Shown here one piece after another: positions 42,164-49,333 of a stretch of DNA of 64,000 nt (position 1 is its first letter; every line of letters begins with the position of its first letter). The stretch covers positions 7,502,001-7,566,000 of the forward strand of contig NZ_CP114040.1 of assembly GCF_026965555.1 (NCBI RefSeq), written 5' to 3'. Both the position numbers and the translations under genes were made by a program. The stretch comes from Nannocystis punicea (lineage in GTDB: Bacteria > Myxococcota_A > Polyangia > Nannocystales > Nannocystaceae). Below the pieces are notes generated by a model. It worked only from the letters and a program-made list of their open reading frames with translations. It did not search any database and was not told the DNA's origin.

Positions 42164-42389
42164 CCGCGAGCGGGCCCCGGCTCTCGGCGCAGCCGACCGT
42201 CACCGCCCCAAGAGAGCTCCCGGACGACGGGGGCCGGGGCGCTCTTTCCCTGAGTTGCGCAGGACGAGGCAATTGCTGCCTCGAAGCACCCCGTTCGTCA
42301 CGAAGTCCGAGCACCTGTCTGAAGGGACAGGGCGCCCCGGACACCGGCCCCGCGACCTCGCCGCGCATCCATCCGGGGCGCGCTCGCGG
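42164..42389 (+). mobile_element. 228 bp inverted-repeat element, copy E
   Basis: Left end CCGCGAGCGGGCCCCGGCTC (42164-42183) and right end CATCCGGGGCGCGCTCGCGG (42370-42389); 226 bases. It shares the left flank GGACGGTCGAGTTTCAG with other copies and is followed by 14 bp units at 42420. Confidence 0.7.
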
Positions 42390-42419
42390 CGTGCGATCGC
42401 CCTCGCGCCGCCGACCCAT

Positions 42420-42447
42420 GCATGTCCTCCAGGACATGTCTGTCCAC
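42420..42447. repeat. 14 bp pair after element copy E
   Basis: GCATGTCCTCCAGG and ACATGTCTGTCCAC in exact phase, 30 bases beyond the element, as for copy D. No gene is seen between here and 42671. Confidence 0.65.
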
Positions 42448-42670
42448 GACTCCGGACGCCGGCGGGCCCCTCGCCCCGGGATGGCTCCAGACCTGCAGAT
42501 CCGGAGGTATGGCCCCGATCCGGCCGCCGCGCACGCGGTACGAGCCGCGCGATCACCGACCTCGCGTTGCTGCCCTCGCTGCGGCCCCCAGTTCAGGGCG
42601 TGAGCAAAGACGGGGGCCGAACCGCGTGCCGAGTGCCGCCATCCGCCTATGCCACTCTTCAAGGAGAGTC

Positions 42671-43447
42671 ATGGCCACCCACGTCATCTACAAGCTCGGC
42701 CCGTTCGGCCTGCCCAAGTTCGCCGGCGAGCGGCACGTCCGCGTGTATCTCCCGACCGAGCGGACCGAAGGCGCGCCGCTGCCGGTGCTCTACATCTTCG
42801 ACGGGCAGAACATCTTCCACGACGACCCCTCGATGGCGGGAGGTTGGTACCTGCACCACGCCGCCCACGACCTGCACGCCGTCGGCAAACCGGCGCCCGT
42901 GATCGTCGGCATCGATCACGGCGGCGTCGATCGGATCCACGAATTGTCGCCTTTCGCGTGGGAGGACAGCCGTGGCGAGGCGGACCACCTGATCGACTGG
43001 GTGACCGACGAGCTGGCGCCGCGGATCCAGCGCGAGTTCACGGTTCGCGGCGACGTCGCCGGGACCGCGATCGGAGGCTCGTCGATGGGCGGGCTCGCCG
43101 CCCTCTACGCCCATTTCCGCCGCCCCGACGTGTTCGGCGCCGCCCTGTGCATGTCTCCCTCGCTATGGGCCGCCGACCGCCGGATCTACGCCAGGCTCGC
43201 CGAGTTCCCGCGCCCCACGACCTCGCGGATCTACGTCGACGCCGGCGCTCACGAGGGCGACATGCTGTCCGACGCCGAACGCCTCGTCGCGCAGCTCAAG
43301 GGCGCCGGCTACGGCGACGACGACCTCATGTGGCGCCCCGATCCGTACGGCGCGCACTCCGAATTGCACTGGCGCAAGCGCGCCCCCGAGGCCCTCGAGT
43401 GGCTGTTCTCCGAGCGCGCCGACGCCGACGCGCGCACCGCCGCCTGA
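42671..43447 (+). CDS. Esterase family alpha/beta hydrolase (Esterase D/IroE type)
   Basis: 258 residues. YLPTERTEG and PVLYIFDGQNIFHDD are typical of the PF00756 esterase group that also holds enterochelin and feruloyl esterases. The catalytic triad is apparent: Ser in IGGSSMGGLAALY, an Asp in RIYVDAGAHEGD and His in HSELHWRKRAPEALEW. There is no signal peptide, so it acts in the cytoplasm. ATG 42671 has AAGGAG six bases upstream, one of the few first genes here with a good ribosome binding site. Six bases after the stop a short GCCGCC/GGCGGC hairpin could end the transcript. Confidence 0.88.
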   Translation: MATHVIYKLGPFGLPKFAGERHVRVYLPTERTEGAPLPVLYIFDGQNIFHDDPSMAGGWYLHHAAHDLHAVGKPAPVIVGIDHGGVDRIHELSPFAWEDSRGEADHLIDWVTDELAPRIQREFTVRGDVAGTAIGGSSMGGLAALYAHFRRPDVFGAALCMSPSLWAADRRIYARLAEFPRPTTSRIYVDAGAHEGDMLSDAERLVAQLKGAGYGDDDLMWRPDPYGAHSELHWRKRAPEALEWLFSERADADARTAA

Positions 43448-43489
43448 GCCGCCGCCGGGCGGCTTCACGATCACTACACGACCGAACGA

Positions 43490-43517
43490 ACATGTCTCAA
43501 AGAACATCTTCGTTCGA
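43490..43517. repeat. 14 bp pair after the esterase gene
   Basis: ACATGTCTCAAAGA and ACATCTTCGTTCGA in exact phase, 43 bases after the stop. The rest of 43448-43710 shows no gene. Confidence 0.6.
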
Positions 43518-43710
43518 CTTGACTCGTGGTCAAAGGCGATCGCTACGCTTCGGCGGCCGTTCGCGCGCCTGGCCGTAGAACGGGCCGGACCTCGAAGCCG
43601 CCAGGACACCGAGGCTCGAATCTTCGGTCGCCTGCTTGCGGCGTTCGCTGCGTCTCGTACCCCTGATCCGTCCCGGCATTGGGCCGGGCCGACGGACAGG
43701 AGATGATGGA

Positions 43711-44007
43711 ATGTTGACGTTCAGCGCATTCGTAGGGGTTCAGTGCGCCCTCTTCGGCTTCGGGCTCATGGCGACGGCGGCGCCCGAAGAAACGCCTCCT
43801 CGACAGGAAGACGCCCAGGTAGAGGAGGAAGACCTCGATCTCACCGACGAGGCTTCGCCGGCGGCGACGAGCTGTGACACCGATTGCCAGGACAAGTGTA
43901 CGTATGACATTTGCGAGCCCTTCGGTTGCATGTTCACGAACCCCGCCTGCCTCGAAGTTTGCGAGATCGAGAAGGCCCTCGCGTGCGCCACGGAAAGCGG
44001 CGGATAG
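43711..44007 (+). CDS. Small Cys-rich exported peptide
   Basis: 98 residues from ATG 43711, with AGGAG about 10 bases upstream. The leader MLTFSAFVGVQCALFGFGLM is followed by a Glu/Asp-rich segment and then a compact C-terminal region with eight Cys in about 38 residues (CDTDCQDKC, YDICEPFGC, NPACLEVC, ALAC). The spacing suggests four disulfides in a small secreted domain. Codon use is less GC-extreme than in neighbouring genes. No family recognised; a toxin, adhesin or bacteriocin-like role cannot be judged. Confidence 0.6.
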   Translation: MLTFSAFVGVQCALFGFGLMATAAPEETPPRQEDAQVEEEDLDLTDEASPAATSCDTDCQDKCTYDICEPFGCMFTNPACLEVCEIEKALACATESGG

Positions 44008-44024
44008 TCGTGACGTGAAGTGAA

Positions 44025-44640
44025 GTGACGGCGCGCGCAGGCCGATGGGCCGACACCCGGACGGTCGGCGTCGTGCTCGTCCACCCGCGTCACGCGGAGG
44101 TCAGGCCGCTGCTGCTGATCCACGGCTGGCCTGGGTCCGTCCGCGAGTATCTGCCCATGATCGACGCCCTCAACGATCCCGTAGCTCACGGCGGTCGGCC
44201 GAGGATGCCTTTCACGTCGTCCTGCCCCCGGTGCGGGCTTCGGCTTCTCGGGCCGACGCGGGACAGGGGTTGGAGTCCGGAGCTCGGCGCGCGGGCTTCG
44301 TCCGGCTCATGATCGAGCCCGGCCATGGTCGCTTCGACGTCCACGGCAACGACTTCGGCTCGATCGTCGGCCGCGAGATCGCCCTCGCCGCGCCCGAGCG
44401 GCTCATCGGCGCCCACCCGCGCGGGGGAGCAGCCCCGGCACGACCCGCGCGCCGATGGGCGTCTCGGTGTTCCGCTCCGACTTTTCGCTCGACCCGCCGG
44501 TTCGCCGAGCGCTACCCACGAGCGCATCGTCTTCTGGTCCGAGCACGACCGCGGCGGTCACCTTGCCTCGCTCGAGGTCCCCAGTTGCTCCTCGCCGACC
44601 TGCGCGCCTTCTTCGCCGCGCTGCGCCGAGGGCCCGGCTC
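44025..44640 (+). pseudogene. Decayed epoxide hydrolase
   Basis: Fragments of an epoxide hydrolase/alpha-beta hydrolase appear in successive frames: RPLLLIHGWPGSVREYLPMI with the oxyanion HGWPG, then DALNDPVAHGG, then GLRLLGPTRDRGWSPEL (canonical GFGFSGPTRxRGW), then RFDVHGNDFGSIVGREIALA near the nucleophile elbow (family GGDWGS) and GGHLASLEVP followed by LLLADLRAFFAAL near the end. At least two frameshifts and an internal deletion separate them, and the N-terminal lid and start are missing. It is a relic without an intact frame. Confidence 0.7.
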
Positions 44641-44738
44641 CCGGACCGGGGCGTTCGGGAGCGCGCCGGCGGGGCCGCCGCAGCGGGCTTTCACGGCCTT
44701 CTCGGCCCTGGGCCCTCGCCGAGCCCGGCGGGCGCGGC

Positions 44739-44744
44739 TAGAAT
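44739..44744 (+). promoter_or_regulatory. TAGAAT, -10-like element of a leaderless start
   Basis: TAGAAT precedes the GTG at 44754 by nine bases, likely driving the two-gene unit that ends at 47023. Confidence 0.55.
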
Positions 44745-44753
44745 CGGTCCCAC

Positions 44754-45080
44754 GTGCCGACCTCCCGCCGCGCCTCCGGGATCGCCCCGCCCCGCTCGCC
44801 CGCGCGCGGGTCCTCCCGGCAGGTGTCTGTTGGGCCAGGTCCCTCGAGACATGTCCTGACGCGCATCCTACCCGCCGTCCGGTCGACCGCGCGGCGCGTC
44901 GCCGGCTCGCCGGCGGACGTGTCCGGTGCACCAGGGCCTTTGCGACATGTCCTGATGCACAGCCGGGTGTATCGCTCGGAGGAGTTCGAGCTGCAGGCCG
45001 CTGCCCGCGTCGCGTCCACGGCCGCAGCGCTCGGCCGCGAGTGCGCGCCTCGCCGCGCCGCCTCCGGAGGTGTCCGATGA
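44754..45080 (+). CDS. Possible leader protein coupled to the coiled-coil membrane protein
   Basis: 108 codons from a GTG nine bases after TAGAAT to a TGA that overlaps the next gene's ATG (ATGA, 45077-45080). The product is basic and Ser/Arg/Pro-rich and includes two translated 14 bp repeat stretches (GPGPSRHVLTRIL and GAPGPLRHVLMHS). The C-terminal half, YRSEEFELQAAARVASTAAA, looks more protein-like. It may be a regulatory reading frame coupled to the downstream gene rather than a protein with its own role. Confidence 0.4.
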   Translation: MPTSRRASGIAPPRSPARGSSRQVSVGPGPSRHVLTRILPAVRSTARRVAGSPADVSGAPGPLRHVLMHSRVYRSEEFELQAAARVASTAAALGRECAPRRAASGGVR

Positions 45081-47023
45081 GCCAGGTCCCTCGCGACATG
45101 TCCGAACGCGCAAGCGCGGCCGCGCCGCGCGTCACCCGCCTGGTCCGGGCCGCCTGCCGGCGCGAGCGGATCGCCGACGCCGCGGCCCTCCTGACCCGCA
45201 TCGCCTTGCCGCTCGGCTGCGCCCTCGCGGCGGTCGGCGTCGTCGCTACCCGCAGGCTCGACGCGCCCGCCTGGCTCGGCTGGCTCGGCCTCGCCCCGGT
45301 GGTCGTCGTGCTCGTCTACGCCGCAGCCCGGCCGGCCCGGCCGCGTCGGGTCGCGCGGCGGATCGACGCCCACTACGGCCTCTACGACCTGATCGGCAAC
45401 GCCCTCGAGTTCGCCGGCAGCTCGGCCGCCGCCGCGCCCGAGGCCGCCGATCTGATGGCGCTGCACGTCGCCGACGCCGAGGCCGCCGCGCCGGCGATCG
45501 ACCCCCGCCCGGTCGTGCCGCTGCGCCCGCCCGGGCTGCGCCTGCACGACTTCGCCGCGGTCGCGCTGCTGGCTCTGGCGATGCTGGTCCCCCGGCCGCC
45601 GCCGCCGGTGGTCGACGAGGATGTCCCTCCGGACATGCCCGAAGAGGCAGCCAAGGCCGCGGCCAAGAAGCCGCCGACCGACCGCGCCTTGGCCGAGCCG
45701 CTGCGCGAGGACCTGCGCGCGCTCAAGGAGGGCGAGGACCGGGCCGCCGCGCTGGCCGAGCGGATGCTGCAGATCCTCGACGCCTACGGGCGCGGCGAGC
45801 TCGACCGCGAGGCCGCCTACGCCCAGCTCGAGGAGCTCGACAAGTCGCTCGCCGAGGCCGAGGCCGACCTCGAGGCGCGCATGGAAGAGGACCCGGCGGT
45901 GCTGGCCGAGGGCGTGCGCCAGCTGGCCGAGGCGCTCAAGCAGGAGGAGATCACGCAGGACGCCGCGGAGGCGCTCGCGCGCGGCGACGGCGACGAGGCC
46001 GAGAAGGCGCTGGCCGACGCGGAGGCCGCGGCCGAGGCGAGCGACGAGGCCGAGCGCTCGATGCAGCGGGCCATGCAGCAGGCCGAGAAGTCGCTCGGCA
46101 AGGCGGCCGGCGAGAACACCGACACCGCGTCGCAGCTGGCCGAGGCCGAGCGCCGGCTCAAGCGCCAGCAGGAGCAGCCCGCCGCCGACCCCGAGGAGCA
46201 GGAGCGCCGGCTCAAGAAGCAGCAGCAGAAGGTCGAGGAGCTGCGCCGCCAGCACGAGCGCGAGAAGGCCGCCCAGCGCAAGCTCGACGAGCTGCGCCGC
46301 CAGGCCAACGACGCCCAGAAGGGCCGGCAGGGCTCGCAGCAGAAGAAGCGCGCGCTGGAGCAGCTGCGCCGCGGGGCCGGCGACGCCGCGCGCAAGGCCT
46401 CGCAGTCGCGCCGGCTCGGCCAGGCCCGCGACGACCTCGAGGAGGCCAAGAGCTTCATGCGCCGCGCCGGCCAGGGCGGCGAGCAGGACGACAAGCGCAA
46501 GCAGCAGATGCAGAAGTTCGCCAAGGCCGCCAAGGGCAAGCGCGGCGACAAGAAGGACGGCCCGACCCTGCTGGTCGAGGGCGACCTCGGCGACGGCGAG
46601 CCGTCGATGCAGATGGAGGGCGACTCCGGCGGCGACCCGCAGGACAGCGGCGACGGCGGCGACCCGCAGGACAGCGGCGACTCCGGCGGCGACGGCCAGG
46701 ACAGCTCGGGCCAGGACTCCGCCGGCGACGGCCAGGCCCAGGGCGACGGCATCGGCCAGGGCTCGGCCGAGGCGCTCGGCGACCCCACCGGCCTCAAGGT
46801 CAAGCCCAAGGACGTCCGCGTCGACCCCAAGCAGGGCAAGGGCACCACCAAGGCCGAGATCATCAAGACCGCCAGCCAGGAAGGCTTCGCCTCCGCGCCC
46901 TACCGCGACATGTACCGCGACTACAAGTCGTTCGCCCAGAGCACCCTCGACAGCGAGGCCCTGCCCGCCGAGCAGCGCCGCCGCATCAAGCGCTACTTCC
47001 AGATGATCCAGCCGCGCAAGTGA
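45077..47023 (+). CDS. Coiled-coil-rich membrane protein (DUF4175-like C-terminus)
   Basis: 648 residues. Two N-terminal membrane helices (about 38-58 and 65-82) and a third near 162-180 are followed by a very long charged alpha-helical region (215-490) with repeated Glu/Lys/Gln/Arg coiled-coil heptads, a Gly/Asp/Gln-rich disordered stretch (DPQDSGDGGDPQDSGDSGGD, 505-560) and a conserved end YRDMYRDYKSFAQSTLDSEA and RIKRYFQMIQPRK. The end resembles proteins next to BatA/MoxR-type genes, such as DUF4175. ATG 45077 has GGAGG six bases upstream and overlaps the preceding ORF. 14 bp units are translated at 45619-45660. Confidence 0.75.
   Translation: MSQVPRDMSERASAAAPRVTRLVRAACRRERIADAAALLTRIALPLGCALAAVGVVATRRLDAPAWLGWLGLAPVVVVLVYAAARPARPRRVARRIDAHYGLYDLIGNALEFAGSSAAAAPEAADLMALHVADAEAAAPAIDPRPVVPLRPPGLRLHDFAAVALLALAMLVPRPPPPVVDEDVPPDMPEEAAKAAAKKPPTDRALAEPLREDLRALKEGEDRAAALAERMLQILDAYGRGELDREAAYAQLEELDKSLAEAEADLEARMEEDPAVLAEGVRQLAEALKQEEITQDAAEALARGDGDEAEKALADAEAAAEASDEAERSMQRAMQQAEKSLGKAAGENTDTASQLAEAERRLKRQQEQPAADPEEQERRLKKQQQKVEELRRQHEREKAAQRKLDELRRQANDAQKGRQGSQQKKRALEQLRRGAGDAARKASQSRRLGQARDDLEEAKSFMRRAGQGGEQDDKRKQQMQKFAKAAKGKRGDKKDGPTLLVEGDLGDGEPSMQMEGDSGGDPQDSGDGGDPQDSGDSGGDGQDSSGQDSAGDGQAQGDGIGQGSAEALGDPTGLKVKPKDVRVDPKQGKGTTKAEIIKTASQEGFASAPYRDMYRDYKSFAQSTLDSEALPAEQRRRIKRYFQMIQPRK
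45619..45660. repeat. 14 bp units inside the coiled-coil membrane protein gene
   Basis: GGATGTCCCTCCGG, ACATGCCCGAAGAG and GCAGCCAAGGCCGC keep 14 base phase. They encode the segment DVPPDMPEEAAK right after the third membrane helix. Confidence 0.6.
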
Positions 47024-47045
47024 AGCGGCGGCATGACTGAAAGAG

Positions 47046-47101
47046 CATGTCCCATGCGACATGCCGATAAAACCCTGCGCGATTGGACATGTCCCCGAGG
47101 A
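47046..47101. repeat. Four 14 bp units between two genes
   Basis: GCATGTCCCATGCG, ACATGCCGATAAAA, CCCTGCGCGATTGG and ACATGTCCCCGAGG in exact phase, starting 22 bases after the stop at 47023 and ending 27 bases before the next -10 element. Confidence 0.85.
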
Positions 47102-47128
47102 TGGTACCCGCGGGCGAACAAAGCGCGG

Positions 47129-47134
47129 TACGCT
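47129..47134 (+). promoter_or_regulatory. TACGCT, -10-like element of a leaderless start
   Basis: TACGCT precedes the ATG at 47141 by six bases. Confidence 0.5.
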
Positions 47135-47140
47135 GGCGCC

Positions 47141-49147
47141 ATGCGTGCCGCCCTCGCCCTCCTGCTCGCCGCCTGCGGCCCGTCCACCCCCGGGGCGCCG
47201 GCGCCCGCGCCCGTCGCGGCGACGAAGCCCGCTCTCGCGTCCCCGGCGGCGGCGACGCCCGAACGGCTCGCCGCCGATTCGCCGCGCACCACCGTCACCG
47301 GCAACCCCTTCGTCGCGCCCGCGGGCTGGACCCTGTCGGTCCGCGGCCCGGCGACGGTGCTCACGGCCCCGGAGGGCGGCAGCCACGTCGCGCTCGTCGA
47401 CGTCGCCGCCAGCGACGCCGACTCCGCCGTCGCGGCCGCGCTGACGGCCTACGACCCGGCGCTCCGCCTGCCGCTCAGGGCCTGCGTCGCCGCGGCCGAC
47501 CAGGACGGCTGGACCGAGCGCCACGTGTTCACCTACCAGACCCCGCCGAACGCCCGCCGTGATCTCACCGCGGAGGCGCGCCGCGGCGGCCAGGGCTGGA
47601 CCGTGATCGTCCAGGACCTCGCGTGGGAGGTGCTCGAGAGGCGGCTCGCCCAGCGCGGCCTGCTCACCGGCCGACTGCTGCCCCGCGGCCACGAGCGCGA
47701 GTCGTTCGCCGGCGAGCCGGCGCGCGCGCTCGACCCCGCGGCGCTCGCCGAGCTCGACGGCTTCCTGCAGCGCGCGCAGGCCGTCACGGGCGTGCCCGGC
47801 GTGGCGTACGGCCTGATCGAGCGCGGCGAGGTCGTGTTCGCCGGCGGCGTCGGCGTGCGCGAGCTCGGCAAGCCGGCCCCCGTCGACGCCGACACGCGCT
47901 TCATGATCGCCTCGAACACCAAGCAGCTGACCACGCTGATGCTGGCCAAGCTCGTCGACGCCGGGAAGATCGGCTGGGACACGGCCGCGACGGCGCGGCT
48001 GCCGTCGTTCGCGCTCGGCGATCCGGACACGACCCGGAAGGTGCAGATCCAGCACCTGATCTGCGCCTGCACGGGGATGCCCCGCCGGGACCTCGAGTGG
48101 CAGTTCGAGTCGAGCGTGACGACGCCGGAGCAGGTGCTGGCGACGCTGGCGACGACCCAGCCGACCAGCGGGTTCGGCGAGCTGTACCAGTACTCGAACC
48201 CGATGGCCGCCGCCGCCGGCTTCCTCGGCGGCCATGTCCTCTTCCCCGAGCTGGAGCTCGGCCCGGCCTACGACCGGGCGATGCAGACCCTGGTGTTCGA
48301 CCCACTCGGCATGCACGCGACCACCTTCGACCCCGTCCAGGCCCAGCGCGGTCCGCTCGCCCGCGAACACGCGCGCGACTTCGACGGCCACCAGCAGCCC
48401 TCGCTCGTGCAGCTCAACCACACCGTCCTGCCGCTGCGGCCGACCGGCGGCGCGTGGAGCACGGTCCACGACCTGCTCAAGCTCGTGCAGATGGAGCTCG
48501 CCGAGGGCACGCTGCCCGGCGGCGAGAGGTACATCGGCAAGCGCGCGCTGCTGGCCCGCCGCGCGCCGCAGGTCCGCATCGACGCCGACGAGACCTACGG
48601 CATGGGCCTGGTGGCCGCGGACGACCACGGCGTGCCCCTGGTCCACCACGGCGGCATGCTGTTCGGCTTCCACAGCGACGTGCTGTGGCTGCCCGAACAT
48701 CAGGTGGGCGCGGTGATCCTGACCAACGGCGAACCGGGCTGGCTGGTCGTCACCGCCTTCCGGCGCAAGCTGCTCGAGCTGCTGTTCGCCGGCAAGCCCG
48801 CGGCGGAGACCCGCCTGGCGACGGAGACCCGTCAGTACCTCGACGAGCTGGCGGCCGACCGCAAGTCGGTGACCCTGCCCGCCGACCCGGCCGCGGCCGC
48901 CCGACTGGCGCCCGGCTACCACAACGCCGCGCTCGGCCCGATCGCCGTCACCACCGGCGAACGGACGGTGTTCGACTTCGGCGAGTTCGCCGGCGAGGTC
49001 GGCTCGCGCGAGCACCCCGACGGCACCCTGTCGTACGTACTCGCCCTCCCCGGCCTCGTCGGCTTCGAGTTCGTGGCCGGCCCGGAGCGGGCCCTGATCC
49101 TGCGCGACGCCCAGCACGAGTACACCTTCACGCCGAGCGAGCGGTGA
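47141..49147 (+). CDS. Beta-lactamase-family serine hydrolase, exported
   Basis: 668 residues. MRAALALLLAAC is a short lipoprotein signal. Residues 35-190 are an extra beta-rich N-terminal domain. The class C/AmpC-like core follows: MIASNTKQLT with SxxK (nucleophile Ser and Lys), LYQYSNPMAAAAG with YxN, and VPLVHHGGMLFGF with the HxG version of the KTG triad. It lacks clues for a true beta-lactamase; esterases and D-aminopeptidases of this family share the motifs. A C-terminal beta-domain (about 560-668) completes it. Probably an envelope hydrolase or peptidase. Convergent with the LRR-like lipoprotein gene; a 14 bp array begins at its stop codon. Confidence 0.88.
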   Translation: MRAALALLLAACGPSTPGAPAPAPVAATKPALASPAAATPERLAADSPRTTVTGNPFVAPAGWTLSVRGPATVLTAPEGGSHVALVDVAASDADSAVAAALTAYDPALRLPLRACVAAADQDGWTERHVFTYQTPPNARRDLTAEARRGGQGWTVIVQDLAWEVLERRLAQRGLLTGRLLPRGHERESFAGEPARALDPAALAELDGFLQRAQAVTGVPGVAYGLIERGEVVFAGGVGVRELGKPAPVDADTRFMIASNTKQLTTLMLAKLVDAGKIGWDTAATARLPSFALGDPDTTRKVQIQHLICACTGMPRRDLEWQFESSVTTPEQVLATLATTQPTSGFGELYQYSNPMAAAAGFLGGHVLFPELELGPAYDRAMQTLVFDPLGMHATTFDPVQAQRGPLAREHARDFDGHQQPSLVQLNHTVLPLRPTGGAWSTVHDLLKLVQMELAEGTLPGGERYIGKRALLARRAPQVRIDADETYGMGLVAADDHGVPLVHHGGMLFGFHSDVLWLPEHQVGAVILTNGEPGWLVVTAFRRKLLELLFAGKPAAETRLATETRQYLDELAADRKSVTLPADPAAAARLAPGYHNAALGPIAVTTGERTVFDFGEFAGEVGSREHPDGTLSYVLALPGLVGFEFVAGPERALILRDAQHEYTFTPSER

Positions 49148-49230
49148 TATGTCCACCAGAACATGTGCTTCAGAGCATGTGCTAAAGAACATGCTCTTTC
49201 AGACATTATCTAGATGACATGTCCTTCCGC
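49147..49230. repeat. Six 14 bp units starting at a stop codon
   Basis: ATATGTCCACCAGA, ACATGTGCTTCAGA, GCATGTGCTAAAGA, ACATGCTCTTTCAG, ACATTATCTAGATG and ACATGTCCTTCCGC keep perfect 14 base phase over 84 bases. The first base is the last base of the serine hydrolase TGA. Confidence 0.92.
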
Positions 49231-49291
49231 GCCGGCCCGCCCGGCCGCGCCAGCCGTGACCCGCCGGCTCACGAATAGCGACGCTGCAATA

Positions 49292-49333
49292 GAGTGTCTC
49301 TCGAGACATGCCTCAAGAGACAGACCAAGGATC
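49292..49333. repeat. Three 14 bp units at the lipoprotein stop codon
   Basis: GAGTGTCTCTCGAG, ACATGCCTCAAGAG and ACAGACCAAGGATC in exact phase, reaching the stop codon (49332-49334) of the convergent lipoprotein gene. Confidence 0.75.

Noticed and set aside
27094..42389. A conserved small protein encoded by the 228 bp elements
   Set aside because: The copies differ by one- to three-base indels that shift frame, and no frame has a consistent start or composition.
44738..49192. A 1484-codon open frame on the minus strand
   Set aside because: It is antisense to the coiled-coil and serine hydrolase genes. Its Leu/Gly/Arg/Ala/Val-rich text has no domain, whereas the sense frames have clear motifs.
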